Positions 26,569 through 35,384 are shown, counted from the stretch's first letter. The stretch: 64,000 nucleotides of DNA from an uncultured Clostridium sp. (GCA_934755305.1 CAKVLD010000010.1:1-64000); one strand, 5' to 3'. A program made the numbers and translations. The notes: a model not told the origin generated them from the sequence alone.

Positions 26569-26690
26569 GTAGTTCCCTCCTTATTTAATAATCTACTATA
26601 TTAATATTCCTAAATGTACGATTTAGCTATAACTTTTTGAAAAAATACAAAAAAATATTCAAATTTTTTCAGAAACCACCTAAGTAAGCT
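26569..26690 (-). promoter_or_regulatory. Leader/intergenic region upstream of the Lon-like gene
   Basis: CTTACTTAAGTAGTT (about 26560-26575) and AACCACCTAAGTAAG (about 26675-26690) are imperfect inverted repeats bracketing a T/A-rich spacer. A strong AAGGAGGG at about 26577 has no start codon in range and is followed by a small hairpin ACTG/CAGT with TTTTT just before the gene. The layout suggests a regulated leader or attenuator, but I cannot assign it. Confidence 0.3.
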
Positions 26691-26693
26691 TAG

Positions 26694-27860
26694 TTATTTA
26701 ATTTTATCCATTAATTCCTGAACATCCTTATCTCCTCTTCCTGATAATGTTACTATTATATAATCATCTTTATCTACCTTTTTTGCATACTTTAAAGCAT
26801 AAGCAATAGCATGTGAACTTTCTATAGCAGGTATTATTCCCTCTTGCCTTGATAATATTTTAAAAGCTTCTAAAGCTTCATCATCTGTACATGGTACATA
26901 TTCAGCTCTATTAATATCTTTTAAATATGCATGCTCTGGCCCAACACCTGGGTAATCTAATCCAGCTGATATAGAATATGCTTCCTTAGCCTCTCCATTT
27001 TTATCTACAAGACATTTAGTTTTCATACCATGAATAACTGACACCTCACCTTTAGCCATAGATGCAGCTGTCATATTTGTATCTAATCCTTTTCCTGCTG
27101 CTTCTACTCCAATAAGCTTAACGCTATCTTCATCAATAAAATCTGCAAAACTACCTATAGCATTACTTCCTCCCCCAATACATGCAATAACTGCATTTGG
27201 AAGTTTACCTTCTGCCTCTAAACCTTGTCTTTTAGCTTCAACACTTATAATTTTTTGAAATTCCTTTACAATAGCTGGATATGGATGTGGTCCTACTGCT
27301 GATCCTAAAACATAAAAAGTATTTTTAGCATCCTTTATCCACTCTTCTAAAGCAAGATCTACAGCTTCCTTTAAAGTTTTAGTACCCTTAGTAGCTGCAA
27401 CTACCTTTGCACCTAAAAGCTCCATTCTAAAAACATTTAAAGCTTGTCTCCTCATATCTTCTTCACCCATATAAACAATACATTCCATACCCATTAAAGC
27501 TGCTACTGTAGCTGTAGCTACACCATGTTGTCCTGCACCTGTTTCTGCTATTACCTTCTTTTTCCCCATTCTTTTAGCTAATAACATTTGTCCTAATACA
27601 TTATTAATTTTATGAGCACCAGTATGATTTAAATCCTCTCTCTTTAAATAAATTTTACAGCCCCCTACATATTCACTTAATCTTTCGGCATAGTATAAAG
27701 GATTTTCTCTACCTACATATTGCTTTAAATAATAATTATATTCATTCACAAAAGAAGGATCATCCTTATACTTTAAAAAAGCTTCCTCTAATTCATTTAA
27801 TACCTGTAATACTTCTTGTGGTACATATTGCCCACCATATTCTCCATAAAATTTTTCCAT
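26694..27860 (-). CDS. trpB: Tryptophan synthase beta subunit
   Basis: 388-residue PLP enzyme that makes L-tryptophan from indole and L-serine. The PLP-lysine motif HTGAHKINN lies near residue 86, ETGAGQHGVA near 110, and the phosphate-binding GGGSNAIG near 231. It belongs to the TrpB1 form. No trpA or other trp genes are nearby; the gene stands alone behind a T-box, so it may salvage indole rather than complete a full pathway. AGGGGGC precedes the ATG. Confidence 0.95.
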   Translation of the reverse strand: MEKFYGEYGGQYVPQEVLQVLNELEEAFLKYKDDPSFVNEYNYYLKQYVGRENPLYYAERLSEYVGGCKIYLKREDLNHTGAHKINNVLGQMLLAKRMGKKKVIAETGAGQHGVATATVAALMGMECIVYMGEEDMRRQALNVFRMELLGAKVVAATKGTKTLKEAVDLALEEWIKDAKNTFYVLGSAVGPHPYPAIVKEFQKIISVEAKRQGLEAEGKLPNAVIACIGGGSNAIGSFADFIDEDSVKLIGVEAAGKGLDTNMTAASMAKGEVSVIHGMKTKCLVDKNGEAKEAYSISAGLDYPGVGPEHAYLKDINRAEYVPCTDDEALEAFKILSRQEGIIPAIESSHAIAYALKYAKKVDKDDYIIVTLSGRGDKDVQELMDKIK

Positions 27861-27911
27861 AATATTTTGCCCCCTAATTATTTAATAGAATATTTTGTAC
27901 TAGTTTTGGCA

Positions 27912-28215
27912 TAAAAAAAGAGCATATCACATCCCTTGGGACGATATACTCGTGGTGCCACCCATATTTAGAATTAATAAAATTATATTAATTCCCTCAA
28001 TTTTATAAAACAAAATTTCTTTTGCATTATACCAAAATAACGCTTGGATACGGCTAAGCTAATCTTTATAACAAATTTCACATCGCATCTACTAAAGCCC
28101 ATTCCCAATAAGTTCCAAGTACTGTGCATTTCACCAAACTCACAGCTCGCTTTGACTTTCCCTTAAAAGTACTATCTTTAGTCAAAGATTTTACCTTTTA
28201 CAAATTTTCCTAATA
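27912..28215 (-). promoter_or_regulatory. T-box leader (probably tRNA-Trp sensing) upstream of trpB
   Basis: Read leftward, a leader of about 300 bases ends in the T-box-like GGGTGGCACCACGAG (27946-27962). This is followed by a terminator hairpin GAGTATATCGTCCC/GGGATGTGATATGCTC with TTTTTTT (27917-27954). The T-box deviates from the usual TGGTACCGCG, with C for T. Stem I contains AGGGAAAG and the segment GGGAATGGGC, which includes a possible TGG (Trp) specifier. Uncharged tRNA would stabilise the antiterminator and turn on trpB. The specifier is inferred from the gene it controls. Confidence 0.85.
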
Positions 28216-28217
28216 TA

Positions 28218-28247
28218 ATTATATATTTGTTCTCCATTTTATGTCAA
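28218..28247 (-). promoter_or_regulatory. Sigma-A promoter of the trpB T-box
   Basis: Read leftward, a perfect TTGACA (28242-28247), 18 bases, then TATAAT (28218-28223). Confidence 0.75.
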
Positions 28248-28256
28248 TATTTTTTT

Positions 28257-28438
28257 AGCCATTCAAAAGGTTCTAAAAGAAAAATAATACCTATAAAAAT
28301 ACCATTTAATTATTTTTCTTTTTGGTTCTTTTGAGGCACTATAATTATTTTTAACGTATTTGCCATCTTACATAACTGAAAACTTGTAATATTCAGTATT
28401 CACTATCAAAAAAATTTATAAATTCCCTTACGTTAAAA
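28257..28438 (+). repeat. Interspersed structured repeat, copy 2
   Basis: Complete copy, nearly identical to copy 1 and similar to copy 3. The left arm AAAAGAAAAATAA pairs with TTATTTTTCTTTT about 30 bases later. The right unit is bounded by TTAACGTA and TTACGTTAA and contains ACTGAA/TTCAGT. The last bases form the dinB stop codon (28433-28435), so the element, or its insertion, defines the 3' end of dinB. On the other side it lies 10 bases from the trpB T-box promoter. Confidence 0.8.
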
Positions 28439-29479
28439 TAATGTTAATTGTTCAACCTTTGTTTCCTTAAAGGATGAAACTGTTACCCCAATAAGTCTTA
28501 CTTCTTCTTTAAGCTCTTCTGCTAATAAAAGTTCTTTAACCACTTCATAAATTTCCGAAGCACTTGATATATATTCCTTTAAAGTTCTACTTCTAGTATG
28601 ACTTTCAAAATCAGCAGTTTTATATTTTAATACCACAGTCCTTCCTGTAACATTCTTACTAATTAATATATCTGAAACTTCCTTAGAAAATTCCTTTAAA
28701 TATTCTAATAATTCTTCTTTATCCATAGTATCTTCCCTAAGAGTTCTCTCCTTACCTACAGACTTTCGCTCTCTTGTAGATACTACTTCTCTATTATCTA
28801 TTCCTCTAATTCTATCATATACTTCAAGGCCCATCTTGCCCATAGTCTCCCCAAAAAACTCTTTAGGCAATTGATATAAATCCTCTATTATAAAGATACC
28901 CATATTATTAAGTTTAGCTACAGACTTTTTTCCAAGGCCAAATACTTTAGAGATAGATAAAGGCATTAAAATATCTGGTATCATTTCTTTTGTTATTATC
29001 ATTATTCCATTAGGCTTATTCCAATCTGAAGCAAGCTTTGCCAAAAATTTATTATATGATATTCCTATAGACAAAGTAAGACCAAGTTGTTTTCTAACTC
29101 TATCTTTAATATACCTAGCTGCCTCTTCTCCTGATCTAAACTCACTATCAGTTATATCTAAAAATGCCTCATCTATAGATAAAGGTTCTATTTTAGAAGT
29201 AACTTCTCTAAAAATTTCAAAAACCTTATTAGATATTTCTTTATACCTCCAATGTCTAACAGGTACAAATATCCCCATAGGACATTTACTCCTTGCTAAA
29301 AATACAGGCATAGCAGAATGAACTCCATATTTTCTAGCTTCATAAGAACAGGTACTAACTACTCCTCTTTCAGAAGTACCACCTACAATAACAGGTTTTC
29401 CCCTAAGACTTGGATTATCTTTTTGTTCTACAGCTGCAAAAAAAGCATCCATATCTACATGTAAAATAATTCTTTCCAT
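28433..29479 (-). CDS. dinB: DNA polymerase IV (Y family)
   Basis: 348-residue translesion polymerase. Catalytic carboxylates are in HVDMDAFFAAVEQ at the N-terminus and LSIDEAFLDIT near residue 105. The YNKFLAKLASDWNKPNG block and helix-hairpin-helix-like FGLGKKSVAKL are typical. The C-terminus EQLTLF resembles a beta-clamp binding motif (QLxLF) and lies exactly at the end, with the stop inside repeat copy 2. It follows the DUF4003-like gene by nine bases, probably one operon. No LexA box was identified by eye. Confidence 0.95.
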   Translation of the reverse strand: MERIILHVDMDAFFAAVEQKDNPSLRGKPVIVGGTSERGVVSTCSYEARKYGVHSAMPVFLARSKCPMGIFVPVRHWRYKEISNKVFEIFREVTSKIEPLSIDEAFLDITDSEFRSGEEAARYIKDRVRKQLGLTLSIGISYNKFLAKLASDWNKPNGIMIITKEMIPDILMPLSISKVFGLGKKSVAKLNNMGIFIIEDLYQLPKEFFGETMGKMGLEVYDRIRGIDNREVVSTRERKSVGKERTLREDTMDKEELLEYLKEFSKEVSDILISKNVTGRTVVLKYKTADFESHTRSRTLKEYISSASEIYEVVKELLLAEELKEEVRLIGVTVSSFKETKVEQLTLF

Positions 29480-29488
29480 AATTAATTT

Positions 29489-30439
29489 TTAAGCTAACCC
29501 CTCAGAAATTACTCCTTGATTTTTACTTACTAACAAAGAGTATACACCTTTTGATAATAGCTCCTTTAAATATCTCTCCTTTTTATGATTTCTACAACAT
29601 TCAATTAGCATAATAGCTATAAATACCCTAAAGCTCTTATCCATGTAAAATTCGTATTCACCCTCTTCATCACATAAATATCTAATAACTTCATTAAGTT
29701 TTCTTATATATTCATCAGTATCTGCACTCACTTCACTTACACCTAATAAAGGTAAGAACTGATGACAAACTCTAAAATCTGTATTTTCAAAATCTACTAA
29801 TAAATTATATATATTTTCATCTGCCACTTTATTATCGTTTAAAAGCAAAGTCATACTTAATGCTTGAACACTATTATTAGACAATATTCCCTTTCTATCA
29901 TATCTTAAGTATTGCTTTTTCATAAAGCTTAAAATTTCTTCATCTGAAATATTATTAATAGCTAAAAGTGCACATTCTAAATAATCTTCATGATTAGTAA
30001 CATTGTTATAATTATTTCTTATAATATCATAAATTTCCCTCATCCTAACCATATACTTAAATCTTTCTTCATCTTTAACATATTTAACTAAAGAATAACT
30101 TGCTAGTACTAAATACTGACTATCTCTAAAGCCAAATTCTCTAAGCTCTCCATAAGTTACAAATAACTTTTTAATTATATTATCCATATTTCCTTCAAAA
30201 GCTAATAAAAAAGATAATATATAAAGAATATCACCTCTAAAAACAGATATTCTTGAAGTTTCTTTTTTAATAACACTTCTAATTTCTTTAACTTTCTTTA
30301 TTGGAATTTCTTCATTTCTACATCCATAAGTTAAAGCAGCAAAATGATTTATATAATCACCATCAAATCTTAATTCTTCCTTTGCCAATCTATAATTATC
30401 TACTGTTCTATCACAAACATTAATTAATTTATCTTTCAT
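29489..30439 (-). CDS. DUF4003-like protein of unknown function
   Basis: 316-residue, largely helical cytoplasmic protein that resembles the DUF4003 family of Firmicutes; no catalytic motif is visible. Characteristic blocks are NHFAALTYGCRNEEI near residue 35, a FRGDILYILSFLLA segment near 75 and RVCHQFLPLLG near 215. The chosen ATG has GAGGAATT before it; an in-frame ATG six codons earlier does not. It is co-oriented with dinB nine bases downstream, but there is no evidence of shared function. Confidence 0.65.
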   Translation of the reverse strand: MKDKLINVCDRTVDNYRLAKEELRFDGDYINHFAALTYGCRNEEIPIKKVKEIRSVIKKETSRISVFRGDILYILSFLLAFEGNMDNIIKKLFVTYGELREFGFRDSQYLVLASYSLVKYVKDEERFKYMVRMREIYDIIRNNYNNVTNHEDYLECALLAINNISDEEILSFMKKQYLRYDRKGILSNNSVQALSMTLLLNDNKVADENIYNLLVDFENTDFRVCHQFLPLLGVSEVSADTDEYIRKLNEVIRYLCDEEGEYEFYMDKSFRVFIAIMLIECCRNHKKERYLKELLSKGVYSLLVSKNQGVISEGLA

Positions 30440-30502
30440 TTTAATTCCTCTTTTCATAAAATAGAATTACTATGTTTTTATTTTACCATATAATAAAGTA
30501 AT

Positions 30503-30600
30503 AAAAAAAGTGGCTTCGCCATGCTTCTATTAACTAAATTACATCTTAATTTTATAAAAGCACTTTTATTATATTTAGTTTTAACTGAAGTCACTTTTTT
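30503..30600. other. Long imperfect palindrome upstream of the DUF4003 gene
   Basis: AAAAAAAGTGGCTTC at the left and GAAGTCACTTTTTT at the right are complementary, with inner AACTAAAT/ATTTAGTT and AAAAGCACTTTT pairing. It could be a bidirectional terminator or a miniature mobile element. It abuts repeat copy 3. Confidence 0.6.
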
Positions 30601-30602
30601 TC

Positions 30603-30788
30603 AGCCATGCAAAAGGTTCTAAAAGAAAAATAATTCATTATAAAAATTCCATTTATTTATTTTTCTTTTTGGTTCTTTTGCGGCACTATAATTACTTTTT
30701 AACGTATTTGACAACTCACATATCAGGAAGTTAGTAATAATCAGTGCTTCCTCTCAAAAAAGGTTTTAAATTTCGTATACGTTAAAAA
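30603..30788 (+). repeat. Interspersed structured repeat, copy 3 (divergent)
   Basis: Same orientation and layout as copies 1 and 2, but the inner sequence has drifted. The boundary stem is extended here: TTTTTAACGTAT and ATACGTTAAAAA are perfectly complementary over 12 bases. The inner hairpin is AGGAAG/CTTCCT instead of ACTGAA/TTCAGT. Retained pairing with altered sequence suggests selection on, or recent formation of, the fold. Confidence 0.75.
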
Positions 30789-30878
30789 CTTATTTAATTC
30801 TTAATTTCTATTTTTATTGTAAACCTTTTTCTTGTCAGTAATATGTCATCTTTATTAAGAATTAATTTGAATAAAAGA

Positions 30879-30912
30879 AAAAGACTTAGATATTTCTTCC
30901 TAAATCTCTTTT
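30879..30912 (-). terminator. Terminator downstream of the lipoprotein remnant
   Basis: Read leftward, AAAAGAGATTTAGG and TATCTAAGTCTTTTTC form a stem with T-rich tail. Nearly the same hairpin occurs at 48577-48608 inside the prophage. Confidence 0.6.
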
Positions 30913-30938
30913 AATAAATTTTTATTTTTAGAATCATT

Positions 30939-31304
30939 TCAAAGATGATATTGCAGGAACTTAAATTCAAAATCTATACTTTGAGAACTTTTATTTACTG
31001 TAGAAAAGTAAAAATTCTGTCTAGAAACATCAACACCCTCTGACATATTAATATCTTTAGTATCATGAAGTAAATCTACAGTTGAGGTGTTTTTTAATTC
31101 AAACAATGAATTTTTATCAAAATTAACAGTATTCCATGAATAAGTTACTGTTGAATTTATTGGTTTAGTATATTGTTGATTTTTTAAGATATTATCAAAT
31201 TTACTATATTCACTTGAATGTATATCAATATTAGAAACAGTATTAGAACTGCATCCAATTAATGTACTTAAGGTAATTAATAATACAAATTTAACTAAAA
31301 TATT
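30939..31304 (-). pseudogene. Lipoprotein gene remnant without a start codon
   Basis: Read leftward, an open frame encodes KFVLLITLSTLIGCSSN, a lipoprotein signal with lipobox LIGC, then about 100 Thr/Asn/Ser-rich residues ending in FKFLQYHL and a TGA stop. No ATG, GTG or TTG with an RBS precedes it; a TAA lies six codons before the hydrophobic segment, which reads like a frameshifted MKK-type start. It is therefore either a decayed gene or one using a non-standard start. The protein family was not recognised. It lies just outside the left prophage repeat. Confidence 0.55.
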
Positions 31305-31437
31305 TTATATCAATATTTATTGTAGGATTAATTATCAAAATACATCTTACGTCATACTTCTATAACTTTATGAATATTCTTTTACATAAAATATTCTTAT
31401 GATGCATATATTTTTTTACATACTCCAATAGCACTTA

Positions 31438-31576
31438 ATTTTCTAATCCTTTTTCTAAATATTTAACAATAAATAACTAGAAATAAAAAATAAATAATAT
31501 CTACAAAACCCTTGTATTATCACATTTCTTAATATATAATCATATAGAAAAATAAAATAGATACAGTTCGCAAGCC
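31438..31576 (+). repeat. Left boundary repeat of the prophage (attL-like)
   Basis: 139 bases matching 49834-49982 with two substitutions and one 10-base deletion relative to the right copy. The last 72 bases (31505-31576) are identical. It contains TTGTAT (31512-31517), 17 bases, TATAAT (31535-31540) and then the 5' part of a preQ1-I aptamer (TACAGTTCGCAAGCC), after which the copies diverge. The pair brackets all phage genes, which is what attL and attR should do, though a 140-base identity is longer than most core sites. Confidence 0.7.
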
Positions 31577-31702
31577 AACTGTAACGCTTATTTAAGAATA
31601 AGATTATATAAGGGTTTAGACATAGCTAGTTATATTTTTCTAATCTATGTTCTAATCTTTTTTAGGTATAAAACAAGGTGTTCGTTTTGAACACCTTTTA
31701 AT
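31561..31702 (+). other. Altered preQ1 aptamer half with two terminators
   Basis: After the shared TACAGTTCGCAAGCC the sequence continues AACTGTAACGC, so the P1 stem can close (ACAGTT/AACTGT), but the A-rich tail and ACTAAGG needed for the pseudoknot are missing. It is followed by ACATAG/CTATGT with TTTTTT (about 31618-31665) and by AAGGTGTTC-GTTTT-GAACACCTTTT (31674-31696). No rightward gene follows: 31703-31938 holds no frame I can support. The transcript from the duplicated promoter would be a short untranslated RNA. Confidence 0.55.
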
Positions 31703-31938
31703 GTTTCCATAACTAACATAGCTATAAAATTTTTATTCACAATTTATTTATGCCACTATTAGGTTGTTACCCATATAAATGGGTGTTAAATTTACTGTCA
31801 CTATAAAACATATGCAATCTTTTTAAAGCATTGGTATTACTTGCTTTTCAAAGATTACATAATTTCTATTTACACTATATTTCATTTACTGTCTTTTTAT
31901 AAAACTTGGTCAGTGTTGACAAATCGTTGACATAATCA

Positions 31939-32784
31939 TTAATGTAATTCCATACCTTCATTATCTATATTTATAATTGCTTTAAATAACTTAAATGTTA
32001 AATTTTCTGACAACCTATATATTATGAAATTAAGTACAATTACATACAGTAACATATACTTAATTGATTCAAATATTGTACCTAATATCATATATGTTAT
32101 TGAAATGCACATAACTATGAGGAAACCATATCGAAAAAAACCACCACCTGAACAAATTCTCCAATAAGTTTCTCTTGAAATTGAATTTATATTAAACTTC
32201 TCATTAAATGGTACTCTAAATTTAAATTTAATTACATTACCTATTTTTTTAACTTTAGTTTCCACCTCTATTTCAGTATTCCAAAAAATATCTCTATCAG
32301 TAATTTCAGATGTTGATATACAATCATCAGTAATTTTTACATTTTTACTTCCATAAGACTTCCTTTTATGTGAAATACTAGAGCCATTAATAGATATCTT
32401 TGTTTTACTCTTTGCTAATTTTCTTCCTTTTTTATCACTTAATTTATACATTATTTTTATACCATCATTTTTAAGTATTATCTTATACAACGAAATGTCA
32501 TAATATTCACTATGTACATGCTCACATAAGTCAAATTCATTACAATCAAAAAACGCTATAGATACCAATTTATTAGGTATACATAGTGTTATTGATTGTT
32601 TCATCATTGATTTATTAAACAATTTCTCATGAAATCTAAAAAATTCATTTTTAATTATTTTAATTATTTCATCTTGTGATACAGATGTTTTTTTTGCAAT
32701 TTTTCTAATACGAATATATCCACCTATAATTGTAAAAATAATTAAAATTAAATTTATACTTATGAATTTAAAAAATACCTTCAT
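31939..32784 (-). CDS. Membrane protein of unknown function, cargo cassette gene 3
   Basis: 281 residues. The ATG with GGGAGC seven bases before it is preferred over an ATG five codons earlier. An N-terminal membrane segment (about 6-25) is followed by RIRKIAKK and a cytoplasmic or exported middle domain of about 180 residues, rich in beta-strand pattern and Lys/Ile/Ser. Two C-terminal membrane segments follow (about 218-250, with a GGGFFRYGFLIVM entry). I recognise no family. It is the last gene of a three-gene operon with the NdpA-like and 510-residue membrane proteins (31 bases after the latter), between the prophage lysis genes and the left att repeat. Confidence 0.65.
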   Translation of the reverse strand: MKVFFKFISINLILIIFTIIGGYIRIRKIAKKTSVSQDEIIKIIKNEFFRFHEKLFNKSMMKQSITLCIPNKLVSIAFFDCNEFDLCEHVHSEYYDISLYKIILKNDGIKIMYKLSDKKGRKLAKSKTKISINGSSISHKRKSYGSKNVKITDDCISTSEITDRDIFWNTEIEVETKVKKIGNVIKFKFRVPFNEKFNINSISRETYWRICSGGGFFRYGFLIVMCISITYMILGTIFESIKYMLLYVIVLNFIIYRLSENLTFKLFKAIINIDNEGMELH

Positions 32785-32815
32785 AACTAATGCTCCCATA
32801 TTATTAATTATACTT

Positions 32816-34348
32816 TTATAATTTACTTAAGATCCATGTAACAAAACTTTCAACAAACACTATTTTATAAATAAGATAATGAACTCCTATTACTACTATT
32901 AATGTGAAAATTATATATGCAATTAACAATGTGGTATCTCTCTTCTTTCTTTTTTCATATATAACAACATCATCATCCCCAAAATATATATTTATATACT
33001 TTTCTTTTTTTATATTAAAATCTTTATTAATATCTATATAATTAACAATATTAATCGGTATTTGTAATAATATATTAATGTCCAGTTGAAATATATATAG
33101 TATAGCTAAAATCTTTACTAACTTAATATCACCTTTTGCTATATAGCCTACTACACCTGCAATACTTATCCCCAATAAAGAAGTCATACCATTTATAAAT
33201 ACTTTTATCAATACACTTATCTTATCTTTAATTCCATCTATATCTTTTAATATCTCACTTGATATTTTTTCCTTTTTATCAAAATACTCTTTAATATTTC
33301 CTTTTGTAAATTCTTCCAAATTATCATTTAATGACTTTAATATCCTATCACTATTATTTACAATTACATTTAACTCATCACCCTGACATTTAGCCGCAAC
33401 TATTGCACCTATAACATTTCTACATATATTTAACTTATCGCTAAATGATTTTCCATTGTATATCCATTTATATATTCTATTAAAATTTTTATAACTATCT
33501 ATAGTACAACTATTAACACTAGAATACTTAATTTCTATTCTTTTATTACTATTAATCACACTTTTTACATTGCCATCAATACATCCAGTAAAATTACTTA
33601 TAAACATAATAACTAATTCTACCTGTATTCTAAAAAGATTATTCATTACTTGTTGACTACATCTAAAATTATTGTTAAAATCAAAAAACAAATCATTTGG
33701 TACTAATCTTTTGGTGCTATCAGTCCAATTACATACAGTATTTCTCAACTGAATTTCTTCTTCTCTATTTTTATATACCACAGAATTATTGAAATCATTT
33801 ATTATTGCTTGCAAATTAACATTATTAAATCCTAAAAATAAAATTGAATTATTAAATAAATATATATCTGAATCAATAATTAAAATTATATTTTTTTCTG
33901 TTTTAAAAATATTCTTTTCTAATTCACTATAATTTAACTGACCCAAATTTAATTTAGATATTAGTTCATCTTCATCTAAACACATTATTGTACTCATATT
34001 ATTATTATTAACAATGTGCTTACATAACTTGTTCTTATCTACTATCAATTTGTATTGATATTTATCTATTATATTATTTAGTACCTCATCCCTATATTCA
34101 TCTTTATCATCTATATAATCAAAAATATCTATTTCATTATTTTCTTCGATACATATATATAAACTTACTACATTTAAAAAACTATTATTTAAATACTCTA
34201 TCTCTTCAAATATATTTTTTATATCTTCATAATTTAATAAGCTTTTTAATCCATTAAAATAATTAAATTGGATTGTTATACTTTTCTCTGAAATAATATT
34301 TCTCTTATGTTTTTTTATTTCACTTATAATTTTGTATAACATATCCAT
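32816..34348 (-). CDS. Large C-terminally membrane-anchored protein, cargo cassette gene 2
   Basis: 510 residues, Asn/Ile-rich. Residues 1-375 look soluble, with a charged helical stretch at about 345-375, and three hydrophobic segments follow (about 377-405, 412-435 and 472-500). No catalytic motif (Walker, HNH, Toprim, nuclease) was found by eye. The upstream AGGAGGATATATTAT fits the first ATG; a second ATG two codons later is possible. It is preceded 19 bases earlier by the NdpA-like gene and followed by another membrane protein, so the three are almost certainly co-transcribed. It is a candidate sensor, pore or effector in a defence or exclusion system; that is inference. Confidence 0.65.
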   Translation of the reverse strand: MDMLYKIISEIKKHKRNIISEKSITIQFNYFNGLKSLLNYEDIKNIFEEIEYLNNSFLNVVSLYICIEENNEIDIFDYIDDKDEYRDEVLNNIIDKYQYKLIVDKNKLCKHIVNNNNMSTIMCLDEDELISKLNLGQLNYSELEKNIFKTEKNIILIIDSDIYLFNNSILFLGFNNVNLQAIINDFNNSVVYKNREEEIQLRNTVCNWTDSTKRLVPNDLFFDFNNNFRCSQQVMNNLFRIQVELVIMFISNFTGCIDGNVKSVINSNKRIEIKYSSVNSCTIDSYKNFNRIYKWIYNGKSFSDKLNICRNVIGAIVAAKCQGDELNVIVNNSDRILKSLNDNLEEFTKGNIKEYFDKKEKISSEILKDIDGIKDKISVLIKVFINGMTSLLGISIAGVVGYIAKGDIKLVKILAILYIFQLDINILLQIPINIVNYIDINKDFNIKKEKYINIYFGDDDVVIYEKRKKRDTTLLIAYIIFTLIVVIGVHYLIYKIVFVESFVTWILSKL

Positions 34349-34367
34349 ATAATATATCCTCCTATAA

Positions 34368-35384
34368 TTATATTTTATTTTTATTTATTCTTACATCTCT
34401 TATTATTATATCTGATAATCCATTACTTTTTTCTTCTATTTCAATATCATTACTATTAAATAATGATGCTTTTGCTCTCAATGATATTCCATTTTCAGTT
34501 ACTAAAGTTCTATTTTTCAAATGTCTTTCAACCTCTGATTTACTTATATCAAATTCACAATCTATATTTTTATATGCTATCTTTTTTTTAAATTCATCTC
34601 TTAAACTACTTTCATTAAATAAATTTGTTAACACTTCATCTAATCTAAACTGCTCATTATGTTCTAATATATTTGTAAATTCATATGTCTTTACTAGCAT
34701 TTTCTTAGAACTATCCTTATACACATCATTAATATATGAATTAATTTCTTTAATCATATTTCTTGTATTGATTTTTTCATCATTAACTAATTCACAATTT
34801 AAAAAACCAACTCTATAATAATCACTTATTTCTCCTCCATTTTGAGTATCTACTACTAATACTTCAGCATTTTTATCTGTAATTATGTCTTGATTTATTA
34901 CTGTACATTTTCTTAACTTCTGAAGCTTACTAAATCCATTTCCGTTTATTTTCACTACTATTTTTACTTTACCATTCTCCTCAACCTTTTCAGTATAAAA
35001 ATTTTCACTAAAATCTAATTTCATTATTGCTATAAATAATTTATCACATTGCTTATATTTACATATTAGTAAATTAGCAGACGATGCATTTGTACTACTC
35101 ATAGCTTTAAATAAAGCATCTGCAATTTTTTTTGATTCTGAAATAAATACATTATCATCACTTAATATATTTATACAGTATTCCTCTACTTCATTATTTC
35201 CTCCTGAAAATTTTGCAAATACTCTTGAATTATGTATAAAGGCTTGTCTTATATAGTTTATAATTAATACATTTAATCTTTCATCTATTTCAACATCATA
35301 ATCACTTAATATTTGAATCTTGTTTTCTTGATCTAATACATGAACTATCGCTCTTATTATGTCTATATTTCCTTCCATATCCAT
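34368..35384 (-). CDS. NdpA/YejK-like nucleoid-associated protein, cargo cassette gene 1
   Basis: 338-residue protein resembling the 37-kDa nucleoid-associated protein family (NA37; E. coli YejK). Family-like features are the N-terminal IDIIRAIVHVLDQE and ILSDYDVEIDERLNVLI, the central SSANLLICKYKQCDKLFIAIMKLDF strand block and YYRVGFLNCELVNDEKINTR. Members bind nucleoid DNA; their biochemical role is poorly defined. GGAGG lies before the ATG. It begins a three-gene leftward operon with two membrane proteins, in the prophage region beyond the lysis genes where cargo genes are common. A 12-bp perfect hairpin sits in its leader. Confidence 0.7.
   Translation of the reverse strand: MDMEGNIDIIRAIVHVLDQENKIQILSDYDVEIDERLNVLIINYIRQAFIHNSRVFAKFSGGNNEVEEYCINILSDDNVFISESKKIADALFKAMSSTNASSANLLICKYKQCDKLFIAIMKLDFSENFYTEKVEENGKVKIVVKINGNGFSKLQKLRKCTVINQDIITDKNAEVLVVDTQNGGEISDYYRVGFLNCELVNDEKINTRNMIKEINSYINDVYKDSSKKMLVKTYEFTNILEHNEQFRLDEVLTNLFNESSLRDEFKKKIAYKNIDCEFDISKSEVERHLKNRTLVTENGISLRAKASLFNSNDIEIEEKSNGLSDIIIRDVRINKNKI

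Noticed and set aside
32816..34348. Assignment of the 510-residue protein as a nuclease or NTPase
   Set aside because: No Walker A/B, PD-(D/E)XK, HNH or Toprim motif could be found by eye.
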